NCBI RefSeq assembly: GCF_000264995.1
Contig: NW_006767453.1
Span: 78,272 to 142,271, forward strand
Direction of reading: 5' to 3'
DNA length: 64,000 nt
Source of the DNA: Punctularia strigosozonata HHB-11173 SS5
Taxonomy: Eukaryota; Basidiomycota; Agaricomycetes; Corticiales; Punctulariaceae
Shown: positions 1 through 10,910 of the stretch, in pieces
Layout of the letters: every line of letters begins with the position of its first letter
Numbering within the stretch: the stretch's first letter is position 1
Notes under the pieces: model-generated
Seen by the model: the letters and a program-made list of their open reading frames with translations, nothing else
What the model was told of the DNA's origin: nothing
The model's database searches: none
Position numbers and translations under genes: made by a program

Positions 1-1019
1 GTACCAGCCGGGTTTGCCAGCGACACCATCCATGTTGGCGATGGCGGCCTGCGAACGTGTGCGATCAGCCCGCGTTTTCTCGACGAGGTCGGCGAAGGGC
101 TTACAGCCAATAGGCCGCCAAAAGCGCCGCTGACAGTCGCGGCCGCGAAGAAGATGGCTGCTCGAATGCCAAATTCCGAGCGCTTGTACCAGCTGAGGAC
201 GTATCATGTCATTAATTGACGCATATATTCAGGACGCATATATGCATACCAAGAGAGGTAGAAGTTGACTGTGAACATGGTTCAGTACAACGCAGGTTAC
301 CAACAGGGCGGACTCACCTCCAGGGAACAACCCAGCCTCGAATAAACCGAGCATCCATCGCATGCCCAACAACCCTCCGTAGTTGTGTACCAGTCCCTGT
401 ACGGTCTATAGATCCCGTATTTCAGCGTGACTTCATTCACGATGAGGACTGAAGAAGCGCACCATCATGATGCCCCACAGGAACATGAGAAGCGAGAGCC
501 AGATCGAGGGCCTAAGACGCTTCAGGAAAACGTTCGAAGGCACCTGAACGCATATATACGCTTAATTCGTTAATCTCGAGGAAAGAAGGGGGTCGACTAA
601 CCTCGAATATCGCGTAAGAAATGAAGAAGATCATGAGTGCAATGTTATATTGCGAATCATTAATGTGTAAGTCCTTCTCCAAACCATAAAGCTAACCGGC
701 ATCCATTATCAGCGCATATATGCGTGTCATTCAACGTATAACGCACCTTCGCGTTGCCTATGCTCGTGCGGTCGAGGAAGCTCAGCAGATACAAGAACGA
801 CAGCCACGGTATGAGCGCCAGATCGAGCTTGCGCAGCAGCTTGCGCTCGTCGACCCCGGACGTATCGATCTCGCCCGCGCCGCGGGCGTCCACCGCGTTT
901 TTCTCCCTATCGGCGGCGACGCCGACGTCCTCGATCTGCCGCGCGCGCCCTTTCTCATCGGAAGCGTCCGTCGATGACGCCGACGTCCGTGAATGTTCCT
1001 GTACATGTGCCTTCTCCAT
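1..1019 (-). CDS. MFS transporter, allantoate/nicotinate permease type (5' part only)
   Basis: Proton-coupled major facilitator transporter of the fungal anion:cation symporter group (Dal5/Tna1-like), expected in the plasma membrane and importing a small carboxylate or vitamin-type substrate; the substrate cannot be told from sequence. The start near 1019 (MEKAHVQEH) gives a charged N-tail followed by LRKLDLALIPWLSFLYLLSF and the DRTSIGNA motif of TM1. Further exons on the minus strand read SQYNIALMIFFISYAIFE (about 605-665), VPSNVFLKRLRPSIW (about 455-540), LVHNYGGLLGMRWMLGLFEA (about 310-395) and WYKRSEFGIRAAIFF (about 75-190). All are typical of this family. The gene runs off the left edge, so roughly the second half is missing. 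Exon limits are estimated from GT/AG sites. Confidence 0.88.
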
Positions 1020-1130
1020 CCTTATTGAGTTCCTTCCGCAAAGAGATCCGCCAAGAGATGGATCAGATGGAATGGGTGGGGAAACGGACGCGCGAGACGG
1101 GTGCGAGAAGTGCCTGGAAGAGCTGCCCAA

Positions 1131-1906
1131 AGACGGATCGGGCTTCCCCTCCCAAGTCTATATAGTCTCAGCGCGCCTTCTCATTTACCTGCGGGGGTTC
1201 GGCGGTCGGCGCGGTGTGGGGAAGGCGGGGCAAGCGAAACGGTGATCTGGACCTTATCGGCGCCTCCGCACCCAATCATGGCGCCGGCCTTCCCACTAAA
1301 CAGCGTCACCTGAGCGCTTCGACTCGCGGCAGAAGCGCCACGCCGAGCGGTTGATATTTTGTGCCAGCGTCCTCTTCACTAGAGGAAAGGACGGGGTCCC
1401 GCCGATCCACCTTCGCTTGCACCGCCGTAGCCCAACAAATCATGTACATATCAGTGAAGTTTGCGTAGAATCTACGGTGTATGTTTGCCGTTTACCGTGC
1501 ACGTTCGTCGGTTTTGTTTTTAAGTCGGAGAACTAAATCAGGGATTGAACTTGCGAACACAGCCACCATTAGCGATGCTGACTAATTACGGGCTGGGAGA
1601 TACCTGAGACAAGCTCAGGTAATCAAGTTACGACATATCCAGGGCGATACGCAGGGCACAGCGCTTTTCTACATAGAGTGGAGGGTTCGATGGTCCAGAA
1701 CGCCCGAGGGGAACGCCTGCACAAAACAAAGGCTCCTCGTCGACGTTATGTCGGAAAAGACGTATCGATTGCACGTGACAGCGCCCACTCGCCATCCTGA
1801 CCACCGCGCCTGCCGGAATGCCCACTCCATCGCAATGATTTTGCCCGTCCGACTCGTACGATAGTACAATACCTCTCTCAGTCTCGTCTGCGGACGCAAG
1901 CGCTTT
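1131..1906. other. Intergenic, divergent promoters
   Basis: No convincing coding exon is seen. The stretch lies between the divergent MFS transporter (-) and pantothenate synthetase (+), so it should hold both promoters. A short plus-strand open frame at 1351-1536 has no recognisable content. Confidence 0.5.
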
Positions 1907-3144
1907 ATGCTTCGGCTCTCTCGCTGCTCGGCCAGCACACACAAAATCGGAGCTCGCTGGATCGCTCGCGCGATGTCGTCCGCTCAAGACTTGCCGCCGT
2001 CGGGCATCCCGATCTTCACGACGCTCGCCGCCTACCGCGAATGGCGACACAGGGCATTTCGCGAGGGCAAATCGGTAGGATTCGTCGCGACGATGGGCGC
2101 GCTGCACGAGGGCCATCTCTCTCTCGGTATGGACATACCAAATTCTCTCACTGCGCAACTCTGAAAATTGCCGGTTCTCCTTTCTTTATTATTATTTTGA
2201 TCAGTAAAGCGCAGCCTACAATCGAACGACCTCACGGTCCTCTCCATATTCGTGAACCCAGCCCAGTTCGCGCCCCACGAAGACCTCGCGACCTACCCCC
2301 GCACGCTCCCGCACGACCTTGAGCTCCTCAATGCGCTCTCTCTACCACATCCCACCACTGAAGATCCAGCACGGGTTCGCAAGCCCTCCGCCGTCTTTGC
2401 GCCAACGGTGCTGGAGATGTACCCCTCCGGCATCACGCAGGACGTGGCTGAGCAGAAGGGGACGTTTGTCGAGGTGAAGGGGTACGGGCACCAGATGGAG
2501 GGCCGCAGCCGACCGACGTTCTTCCGAGGCGTCGCCACAGTCGTAACAAAACTTTTTAACGCCATCCAGGTAACGTGAATTCCGCGTCTTGTTCGTGGTG
2601 CGCCGAAAGGCTAATAGAAAGTCCTCCGCAGCCGGACCACACCTACTTCGGGCAAAAAGACATCCAGCAGGCGCTCCTCCTTAAGCGCATGGTGAAGGAC
2701 CTCCTCATGGCGTACCCTTCGCCTGATCGGTTACACATCGTGCCCACGATGCGCGATCCGACCGACGGACTCGCGCTCTCCTCCCGCAACGCGTACCTCT
2801 CGCCCTCCGATCGCCGCGTCGCACCGACCCTCTACGCCGCTCTCAACGCCGCCAAATCCGCCTGGGAGTCCGGCGCGAGCAAAGACGAGAGCATCCGGAC
2901 CGCGGTGGACGTCGTCGAGAAGGCGCGGCAGGAGGCGAAGTCTGGCTACGGAGAGGTGGATGTCCAGCTCGATTACGTTGAGATGAACGATTCGGACACG
3001 TTCGAGGTGCTGGAGGGCGGGCTAAAGAGCACGGACGTGAACCCGGCCCATCCGGTGATTCTCAGTGGGGCGATGTGGGTGGGCAGGACGAGGTTGATAG
3101 ATAACGTCCTCCTAGGAGACGTGGGCAAGGTCATAGAGCTATAG
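1907..3144 (+). CDS. PAN6: Pantoate--beta-alanine ligase (pantothenate synthetase)
   Basis: Joins pantoate and beta-alanine using ATP to make pantothenate, the coenzyme A precursor. Exons read as 1907-2126, 2205-2569 and 2632-3144, joined in frame by GT..AG introns of 78 and 62 bp. Motifs in order: [15 protein letters not shown] (HxGH nucleotide-binding signature, about residues 57-71), [47 protein letters not shown], and [20 protein letters not shown] (KMSKS-like and substrate loop). The length of about 365 aa is slightly above bacterial PanC. An alternative start lies at 1973 (MSSAQD); the longer N-terminus is basic and Ser-rich and could be a mitochondrial presequence, which is inference. 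Confidence 0.95.
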
Positions 3145-3251
3145 ACCCCTAGATCTTCGTTCTCACAAGCGCATAAATTAACCCACAAAGTTGGAAATGT
3201 GCGCTCTGCGAGTTTGGATATTGCCTCATGTGTCCAGCTATTAGCTTGTCC

Positions 3252-4373
3252 TTAGGGAAGACGTTTGACGTTATTCTCTGCGGCTTGGCGCATCAGGCCC
3301 CTCCGTGTACGGGCCGCCTTGTCCCAGATGCTCTCCGCGCCCCAGGCCTCCGCTTCCCACTCCTTCCGCAGCTCGTCACACGCCGTGTCCACAACCACGA
3401 GATGAACCCTCTCGTCCAACGCCATCGCGAACTCGCAAAGGCGCTCAAACATTTTCCTGGAGTGAAGCTTCATACCGCTATTCAACGCGATCCACGCCTT
3501 TCGGTGCAGAACAAGCACGATCATCCGTAATGAAGGTACGCCCGCGCGCCGGACCCAGCGCACGACGGCACGCACGCGCTGCTCAACATTGGCATCGCGG
3601 GCCGAGCCGTCGAGCGTAGGGACGACGGGGAGCGCGAGGTAACCGAGCGCGGGGAAGCACCGGAGGAACACGGGCATGTCGGTGGCCACGACGGGCGTGA
3701 ACCAGAGCACGGGAAGGCGAAGGCGCTCAACGTGGCGCGCGAGCGGGGATCTGTGAGTTCCGTCACCGAACGATATCGGCCGGTCCTGTAGCGTGACGGA
3801 GAGCAGCGGGCTGGGCCGGCCGGCGTGTGGGGGCGGCACGATGTGGTTCCAGAGCATGGGACTCCGGAAGAGGTACTCGCAGGTGTAGATGCTGGAGAGG
3901 TGTGGGAAGAGGGTGAAGAGGGTGGTGTGCACGTAGGAGGAGGAATAGGCGTCCGGGATGCAGACGTGGCGGGCGTTGGACAGAAAGGCGGGTACGCGCT
4001 CGGGTGACCAGCTGAACGAGCTGGAAGAGCGGGCATGAGGCCAGGTGAGGACGGATAGAGCACGGGGGAAGGCATATCGCCGGGCTTCGTGGCAGACAAG
4101 GGAGACGGCGAGGGCGTCCTGTTTGGATATGCACGCTAGGAGGTCGAGGATATGCCAGACGAGCTCGATGGGCAATCGCCTGAGGTGCCTGGCCGTCTTC
4201 AACTCGCCGCGATTGAGGCGCTGTTCGTTGGGTACACGATCATGTTTGCGGGATGTCCGAGGTGTAGACTGAGAGGAGGCCAGCGGTTTCGGACGAGTCT
4301 TCGCAAGCGACGACGCTGTAGGTCGGGTGAACCCTGCGACGACTCGCGAGAGGACATCTTCAAGCATATCCAC
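3252..4373 (-). CDS. F-box-like protein, copy 1
   Basis: An uninterrupted frame of 373 aa. Residues about 62-100 read RHLRRLPIELVWHILDLLAC followed by SLVCHEARRYAFPRAL, the pattern of the F-box motif that docks on Skp1 in SCF ubiquitin ligases in Agaricomycetes. The rest is a Leu-rich region without clear LRRs, ending in a family signature DELRKEWEAEAWGAESIWDK. That tail recurs in the two neighbours at 4506-5081 and 5084-6043, so the three are paralogs. No intron is needed. The substrate of the putative ligase is unknown. The start at 4373 is the first Met of the frame. Confidence 0.7.
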   Translation of the reverse strand: MDMLEDVLSRVVAGFTRPTASSLAKTRPKPLASSQSTPRTSRKHDRVPNEQRLNRGELKTARHLRRLPIELVWHILDLLACISKQDALAVSLVCHEARRYAFPRALSVLTWPHARSSSSFSWSPERVPAFLSNARHVCIPDAYSSSYVHTTLFTLFPHLSSIYTCEYLFRSPMLWNHIVPPPHAGRPSPLLSVTLQDRPISFGDGTHRSPLARHVERLRLPVLWFTPVVATDMPVFLRCFPALGYLALPVVPTLDGSARDANVEQRVRAVVRWVRRAGVPSLRMIVLVLHRKAWIALNSGMKLHSRKMFERLCEFAMALDERVHLVVVDTACDELRKEWEAEAWGAESIWDKAARTRRGLMRQAAENNVKRLP

Positions 4374-4505
4374 TACGCTTTCGAAACCTCGCGATGGGAT
4401 GGGAAAGGGCGGAAGTCATAGCGGTAAGACATCAAGGTGCTATCTCGTTCATTGTCACGGGCGCCTAAGCACGCATGCAAACATATACACCCCAGCCAGG
4501 CGCAA

Positions 4506-5081
4506 TCACACCATGATACAACCCTCGCTATAGCGAGCTGTTCCAGGGCGAGATATTAGTACAAAACGCGTTTGTGATTTACACTGTGCGACGTCAATGG
4601 AGCAAGCTTGAAATATGAAAGTCAGCAAGTCAGCCTCGGGGCACGTTTGGCAACCTTCCGGGACAATGATTCTCGGGACCGCCTCGTCCCATACGCTCTC
4701 CGCGCCCCAGGCCTCCGCCTCCCAATCTTTGCACAACTGGTCAAATCCAGCGTCCACGACGACCAGTCTGTCAGCGTGACGAAGAGCGTAGGGCACTGGT
4801 CCTGCGCGCACGTAGCGCAAGAAGGCACGCTGTTCTCGATTGGAGGAGATAAAGACGACGTGGGTGATAGCGGTCAACGAAGTAGGCATGGATGCGCTAC
4901 TTGTATCGACATTGCCCTGTGACTGGAGGAAAGGGCCGAAGTTATGGAATGATCGTCGTCCGGAAGCGGGTCCTAATACAGATACATTGAATTTCCTGTC
5001 GTCGTTCGTGATGCAAGCCATACGACATACGCACCGTGCGTTGGATTCGATAATTTTTCGACTGATGAACGGATACACTAT
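4506..5081 (-). pseudogene. F-box-like family remnant (C-terminal part)
   Basis: The minus-strand frame still carries the family C-terminus: SLTAITHVVFISSNREQ, VVVDAGFDQLCKDWEAEAWG and AESVWDEA, closely matching the end of the gene at 3252-4373. No F-box segment precedes it, and the upstream part of the frame is unlike the family. It is therefore best read as a truncated duplicate wedged between two longer copies. It could still be expressed as a short protein; the sequence cannot decide this. Confidence 0.6.
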
Positions 5082-5083
5082 GA

Positions 5084-6043
5084 TCATGATATGCAGATCT
5101 GCCGCACACGCAGGGCCTGCTCCCACAAAGAATCGCCACTTCTCACTTCTGCCTCCCAGCTGTCGTGTATGTCATTGGCAGTCCTATTCCAATCCGAGTC
5201 GTATTTGACGGGAACGAGATAGAATCGGGGATCAGTCCGAATAGCGTGCTGATACACCTCGACAAGCACAGGCCGTGGATAGTGAGTGCACCAGTCCCAT
5301 AAAGGTGTGCCTCGATAGTACGGTAGGATGATGACCACCATTTGCAGCGAGGGCAGGGTGGCCTTCGATATCCAGTACTGAATGGAGTTCACGCGGGCTG
5401 GGACGACTGCGCGAACAAGGATATCATCGGAGTGCGCTTCGACCATGAACGAGACATGCGTGACATTGGCGAAGAAGCTAAGAAAGCGGGGGACTCTGGA
5501 CCCGACGTTGAAAGGTATTCCGGGAAGGCGGAGATGCGTCACCGCATTCGCGACCGGATACGTGCGATACCTGGATGAAGGGCTATATATGCTCTGCACA
5601 TAGGGGAGTTGTCGCAGGCTGATGTCCAGATTAGGGAGAGCGTGACCCTTCCAGCGCACCAAAGAGTCGAGGGCGTATTCGGAGACACAGAGATTGCTGA
5701 TGTTGCGGCACCAATTGAGGACGAGTTTGAATAAGGAAGTATCGGTTTGAGCGTCGCATAGGCATATGTTGTGCACCAGTGCAAAAAGCGATTTTTTCTC
5801 GTCGCTGCGAGCAACGTTGGGGAACACCGCGACATCGAACAACGCTGCGGGCCAGCGGGCTATCTTCCTCGGAGGCCATCTTCTGAAGGTCGAGAAAACG
5901 AAGGGAATAGCGAGCTTTCGTGCTGCTTTGCAGACTAGGGAGATGGTGAGCGCTTCTTCTCTCGAGGATCCAACAGCGATCGAGAAGATCAACCAGACGA
6001 TCTTATGGAAAGCAAGAGTGAGCAGCTCATTTGCCGAGTTCAT
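5084..6043 (-). CDS. F-box-like protein, copy 2
   Basis: An intronless frame of 319 aa starting MNSANELLTLAFHKIVWLIF. The N-terminus shows a degenerate F-box: IVWLIFSIAVGSS then ALTISLVCKAARKLAIPFVF, aligned with copy 1 (LVWHILDLLA, AVSLVCHEARRYAFP). The last 30 residues, SWEAEVRSGDSLWEQALRVR, match the shared family tail. Internal similarity to copy 1 is low, so this duplication is older than the remnant between them. The promoter and first codons are copied in inverted orientation at 8430-8573. A role as an SCF adaptor is inferred from the family. Confidence 0.65.
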   Translation of the reverse strand: MNSANELLTLAFHKIVWLIFSIAVGSSREEALTISLVCKAARKLAIPFVFSTFRRWPPRKIARWPAALFDVAVFPNVARSDEKKSLFALVHNICLCDAQTDTSLFKLVLNWCRNISNLCVSEYALDSLVRWKGHALPNLDISLRQLPYVQSIYSPSSRYRTYPVANAVTHLRLPGIPFNVGSRVPRFLSFFANVTHVSFMVEAHSDDILVRAVVPARVNSIQYWISKATLPSLQMVVIILPYYRGTPLWDWCTHYPRPVLVEVYQHAIRTDPRFYLVPVKYDSDWNRTANDIHDSWEAEVRSGDSLWEQALRVRQICIS

Positions 6044-6143
6044 TTGGCTAAGCGAAGGCTGTGCACTGGCTGGGACCCCGGGAACCGGCTATTTCAATGC
6101 ATATACTGCAGTTATCAGTGTACATACAGCATAAAGTCAATGC
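5999..6143. repeat. Inverted duplicate, left copy
   Basis: This 145 bp segment covers the first codons and about 100 bp upstream of the F-box-like gene at 5084-6043. Its reverse complement recurs at 8430-8573 with only about three differences over the shared core (one missing T, one C/T change, one A/C change near the edge). Such high identity implies a recent segmental copy. Confidence 0.9.
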
Positions 6144-6662
6144 CATTCTTGAATGACAGCACGAAACACAGTAGGGCAGCATTTCAAGCATTCAGTTGAA
6201 ATTCCGAAGCAGGATGGGTGCAGACTATCCTGACTGTTAACCTTGGGTGCAGGAAGATGAGCCTAAGGCATACATGCGCACCACCTAAGACATCGCTCAT
6301 CATTCGTCATCTATAGACAGTTCAAGGAGACAGATTGGCATCTGTGATCCTCAGTGTATTGCACGTTAAGTGCACTGTCAGGGGGTATAGACCATGTTGG
6401 GATGATAGTACAAATGGGTGCTAGACGGAGGCAATCTCGGGTTTTCAGGGACTCCACCGTCCACCCTCGGGCACGTCTGCTTGAAAACACACAAAGCAAA
6501 GTTGGGTATAGGGCATCGATGGGGTGCCACAGGATGAGTTGGACGGAATTGTCTCCGGTATTTATGCTGACCGGAACGCGTCGCGTCGACACGTCTACGA
6601 CGCGTTCACGCGCGCCACATACGTGACACTGTTTGATAGCACGTGATCGCATGCCGAAGTCA
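6144..6662. other. Intergenic
   Basis: No gene recognised. The DNA between the inverted duplicate and the GC-rich repeat tract shows no conserved domain in any frame. Confidence 0.5.
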
Positions 6663-8060
6663 ACGCGCTCAACTCAACGAAGCGCGACCCAATCGGGTCA
6701 CCGGGCCCATTCAGCAAAGTGCGCGCTGGGTCGCTCAACGTCGAAGACCCTGGCATTCAACTCGACGCTGACCGCGCGCACGGCCTCGACACTGCACGCC
6801 GCACGTGTCCGCGCTCAACGCCGCGCACCCGACCCTCAATGCCTCAACGGCACGCGCCCCGGCGCTCAATGCGTCAACCCCGGCCTCCTTGACGATGCAC
6901 GCCCCACTCTCCGTGCCGTGCGCCGCTGCGCTCGACGCCGCATCCGCCTGCTCGCCCTCAGCAGGCCTCAGTGCTCAAACCCCTGCCTCCCGGCCTCCTC
7001 GACGCCCCGGTTTCCATGCTGCGCACCGCGGCTCTCAACGCCGCACCCGCCCGCTCGCCCTCAACGCCGCATGCCCCGCTGCTCAAAGCCCCGCCTCCCG
7101 CCCTCCTCGACGATGCATGCCCCGCCCTATGTCGTGCCCCCACGGCGTTGAGAACGCCGCAGGCCCCTGCCCTCAGCACCGNNNNNNNNNNNNNNNNNNN
7201 NNNNNNNNNNNNNNNNNNNNNNNNNNNNNNNNNNNNNNNNNNNNNNNNNNNNNNNNNNNNNNNNNNNNNNNNNNNNNNNNNNNNNNNNNNNNNNNNNNNN
7301 NNNNNNNNNNNNNNNNNNNNNNNNNNNNNNNNNNNNNNNNNNNNNNNNNNNNNNNNNNNNNNNNNNNNNNNNNNNNNNNNNNNNNNNNNNNNNNNNNNNN
7401 NNNNNNNNNNNNNNNNNNNNNNNNNNNNNNNNNNNNNNNNNNNNNNNNNNNNNNNNNNNNNNNNNNNNNNNNNNNNNNNNNNNNNNNNNNNNNNNNNNNN
7501 NNNNNNNNNNNNNNNNNNNNNNNNNNNNNNNNNNNNNNNNNNNNNNNNNNNNNNNNNNNNNNNNNNNNNNNNNNNNNNNNNNNNNNNNNNNNNNNNNNNN
7601 NNNNNNNNNNNNNNNNNNNNNNNNNNNNNNNNNNNNNNNNNNNNNNNNNNNNNNNNNNNNNNNNNNNNNNNNNNNNNNNNNNNNNNNNNNNNNNNNNNNN
7701 NNNNNNNNNNNNNNNNNNNNNNNNNNNNNNCCGCTGCCTCAAAGCCCCGCCTCCCGCCCTCCTCGACGATGCATGCCCCGCCCTATGTCGTGCCCCACGG
7801 CGTTGAGAACGCCGCAGGCCCCTGCCCTCAGCACCGCACGCCCTGGTGCTAACGCCCCGCTTTCCGGCCTCCTCGACGCCCCACCCTCCATGCCGCGCAC
7901 CGCTGCGCTCAATGCCGCACCCGTCCGCCCGCCCTCAACACCGCACGCCGAGACCTCCACCATGCGCGCTCCGCCCTCCACGCCACACGCCCCGGCACTC
8001 AACGCCCAGCCCCCGGCCTCATCAACGCTGCGGGCTCCGCCCTCCATGCTGCGCCGAGGT
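6663..8060. repeat. GC-rich degenerate tandem-repeat tract
   Basis: A long pyrimidine-biased, GC-rich tract built of variants of CTCAACGCCGCACGCCCC and CCCGCCCTCCTCGACG. All frames look open for long stretches because the repeat lacks stops, but the deduced peptides are only Pro/Ala/Leu/Asn/Ser low complexity, so no gene is called. A unit of about 105 bp at about 7075-7181 recurs nearly unchanged at 7731-7836, directly on both sides of the assembly gap. Confidence 0.8.
7182..7730. other. Assembly gap (N)
   Basis: 549 N within the tandem-repeat tract. The flanks are near-identical copies, so the gap probably reflects collapsed or unresolved repeats and its true size is unknown. Confidence 0.98.
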
Positions 8061-8089
8061 AGGGTCTACCACGGTATGCATGGACCCGG

Positions 8090-8180
8090 GTGAACTGCAG
8101 GTATGTACCTGCGGTTTCGGCACGGGTCGGGTACACCAGGTTCGGGTAGACCTGTAGTACGGGTAGCGGGTAAGTACAAT
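8090..8180. repeat. CGGGTA-type simple repeat patch
   Basis: A short degenerate run of CGGGTA/GGTTCGGGTA units (ACGGGTCGGGTACACC, GGTTCGGGTAGACC, ACGGGTAGCGGGTAAG). It is too short and irregular to be a telomere tract. Confidence 0.45.
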
Positions 8181-8429
8181 CTTGTAGCTTGAATTTACAG
8201 CCGTACCGTGACATAGAAGTGACTGAATGACTGATATGTTGTGCGTGTCTTTTTGCTCTTGCCAGCGTATCCCACTCGGGCCCGATTAGAACTCGACCGC
8301 CCCTGAGACTTAGGGACAGTCGAGTTCCAATCCTCAGGCCTTGACACTTAGATATCACCCCATCCAACGCATCGGGCTTATGTATATCTTGTGCCTCGAT
8401 ACATCTTGGTTCATGTCCCTTAGGTGATA

Positions 8430-8573
8430 GCATTGACTTATGCTGTATGTACACTGATAACTGCAGTATATGCATTGAAATAGCCGGTTCCCGGGGTCCC
8501 AGCCAGTGCACAGCCCTCGCTTAGCCAAATGAACTCGGCAAATGAGCTGCTCACTCTTGCTTTCCATACGATC
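8430..8573. repeat. Inverted duplicate, right copy
   Basis: Inverted copy of 5999-6143 (144 bp, about 97% identical by eye). On the plus strand it carries the upstream region and first 13 codons of the F-box-like gene. Similarity stops abruptly after about 8573. Confidence 0.9.
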
Positions 8574-8642
8574 TCCACGTTTATAACTCTGCCAGGCAAT
8601 CCGTCGCTTGCTTGTCATATGTTCGTGTGCACGCATGGCTGA
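8529..8642 (+). pseudogene. Truncated F-box-like gene start
   Basis: The duplicated ATG opens MNSANELLTLAFHT, identical to the start of the gene at 5084-6043 for 13 residues. It then runs into unrelated sequence and stops after 38 codons. It is a by-product of the inverted duplication and very unlikely to make a functional protein, although its promoter copy may still be active. Confidence 0.75.
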
Positions 8643-9078
8643 CGCGTGTAGATTTCGCTGCTTTGGCTCGTGATGATACCGTGGACCGCGTCGCAAGCTG
8701 GTTAAGGCTTTCGAGAACGGCAATCTTGCATCCAGCTGCTCGATGACCTTGCGACATTATATGCATCATATGCGGCCTAGTTGGGCGCGCTTTAAGGGTA
8801 TCGAGGATGATTGTGCACCGGGGTCACGGTGACGATACGTTGCATCGGCGTATATCGAGGCTATATACTTGAGGGCTGTAGTAACGCTCGCTCTATCGGC
8901 AGAGGACAACCTATCTCATGAGTGCGTGCGACTGCGGGACCAGCGCTTATGGCGTGGGATTTTCGGCCAGCACTGTTCTCCCGGCCCGAGGGGTCGGGTC
9001 CTGCCGTCACTCCCTCCGAGTGAAACTGTACGAGTCTGAGCGGTATACGGCAACACGACGAAACTCTGCCTCAACATT

Positions 9079-10709
9079 ATGCAAGCACGTCCGGAGCCTC
9101 GTCGGACGTTGTTCTCTTCAGTGCAATGCACCCCTGCGTTCCTGAAGAAGACCTCAGATTCGCATCCGTTTACACAACAGGTTCGCATCACACACAGCCG
9201 GACATCACTGAATACAGAGCCAAGTTTCGACGCCCGAGCATAAGGGATGCTCACCATGGAGTGATGAACATCCCTTGGACCTCTGACGCCGCCTTGAGCG
9301 TGATGGCACGCATCCATTTTCCCCGGCAACGCTCATTCGTGTTCTTTTGTTTTGCGCGACAGATCGACGTCATCATACCGACCTCCGGATCTGACTCTGA
9401 CGCCCTGCGCGCGTTGCAAAAGCTAGAGAGTGCGTACGCCAAAACCAGCATGGAACTCTCGGATCTGCTGGAAAACCTTGTCGCACCCTACCGACGGTCG
9501 TATTACGCCCGACAGTAAGAGTTCAGCTCGCTCACCGTTGGCAATTAATGACGGATATATAGAGGGCTGATCGCGTTGAGCCAAAACTCTGACGCTGACG
9601 GATACGGTGCCTGGTGTCTCGATCCCCGTGGTATGCTCACCTTGGCTCTGAGCAAAGAGACTTACGGGCAATCGAGACTCGCTGGACGGAAACTGTGCAT
9701 CCATCGACGCTCCGACATGCACTGTACGTCTTTCTGTATAATGCCGGCTAGGATCGTATATTTACATAGCTTGAGCCCAGTGGTCAACATGTATGCTGAT
9801 GATCGAGAACCGAAGACGTATCAGAAACAGCTGAACGCATTGCGGGCGTGGGAGGCCCGAAGAGCGGAAGAAGGCTATCAGTGGGAGATGCTTTACTATT
9901 GCCCAGGTACAAATGCTCATATTGGAGCATGATCGACCTATTTTTCATGGGGAACGCGCTTCACAGATATCAAAGAAGTCTCGGCGCGCAATGCTCACCG
10001 TTTGCAAAAAGCGAAGCCCGAAATCAGCATGTTCAACAACGTTCACGTCCCCATCATCACCAGCGACGCGGTCATCCGTCCATCTCGCGAAGGTGATCAT
10101 GATGCCGTGGAAGACTGGGAGGAGCACATGGCTTCGCTTTTTGAGTGGTCCGGCATGGCGGCACTCGGTGCACAGAGGTATGATCCACGCGCTTTCGTTG
10201 TTCGCGTAGGGAATAGGACTCAGTAATGAACGTTACCCAGGCTCCAAGTTGTGGATTGTGTCGACCCCTACGTTGCCGTGTACGAGCCTCCCGCGCCCAG
10301 CAGGGCAGGTGAAATAATGCATCTACGATGGCGAGGATTTTTCCCACCGGACTTCGTCTGGTCGGTGTTGGAGCACGCGGTGTACGTCCGCATCTTTTGA
10401 TGTGCAAGACCACATCACGTCCGTACTGACTTCGTAAATTGAAGGAACATTGTGTCAGCAGCAGGGCAGCACAGTTCCGAGAGTAGTTTTGTGTCGATCA
10501 CCGCCCACGGCTTCTCGCAAAGTCCAATCACTTACATACCTCAGGATACGTGCAGCTGGGATGCAAGGGGATATCGATATCCACGTAAGGAGGCGGAGGA
10601 TACGTGGTCGTTATTGATTGCTCCCCGCACCGATGGCGCGAACGGCGGGGTGCAGACTTATGCGACACTGGTCGAGAGCATTGGGGAGTGGGATACCCGA
10701 TGGGGTTGA
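9079..10709 (+). CDS. RPP40: RNase P/MRP subunit, RPP40-like
   Basis: Likely protein subunit of RNase P/MRP, which processes pre-tRNA and pre-rRNA in the nucleus and nucleolus. Seven exons join in frame: 9079-9180, 9363-9514, 9563-9723, 9781-9906, 9967-10177, 10241-10381 and 10445-10709. The order of segments follows human RPP40: SDSHPFTQQ then IDVIIPTSGSDS (human FLIPECG), LDPRGMLTLALSKETYG (human LLPNGKLILSLDKDTYEE), SLFEWSGMAALGAQR (human ELFDWLGAV), DPYVAVYEPPAPSRAGE, FVSITAHGFSQSPITY (human VTLSVQGFADSPVSW), and the tail PRKEAEDTWSLLIAP. The first intron (182 bp) is unusually long for this region. The comparison is from memory of the human protein, without a search. The nearby 8.6-9.08 kb holds no other gene. 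Confidence 0.8.
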
Positions 10710-10910
10710 AATGGTACTGGGAGACTCTGCCAAGGGTTCCAAGCGGATACGAATCTTCCGGTAACTTACCCTTCAAGTCAATACTTCACACTGTGCGCGG
10801 CGCTTTGGGTCCTGGTGGCCCTCCTCCGCCCGAAAAGGAAACTCGGCAGCCGATCAAACTCCGCTTTGCGGTTTTGCTCAACAGCCACATATAGGTACCT
10901 TGTTTCGCAT

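Noticed and set aside
1535-1610. Minus-strand sequence resembling a tRNA T-arm (GTTCGCAAGTTCAATCCC)
   Set aside because: No matching acceptor, D and anticodon stems are found around it.
6805-7852. Long open frames across the GC-rich repeat and N run
   Set aside because: They are open only because the repeat lacks stops and N was translated through; the peptides are low complexity with no domain.
8090-8180. Telomere-like GGGTA repeats
   Set aside because: Too short and irregular, and the unit is not the fungal TTAGGG; read as a simple-repeat patch.
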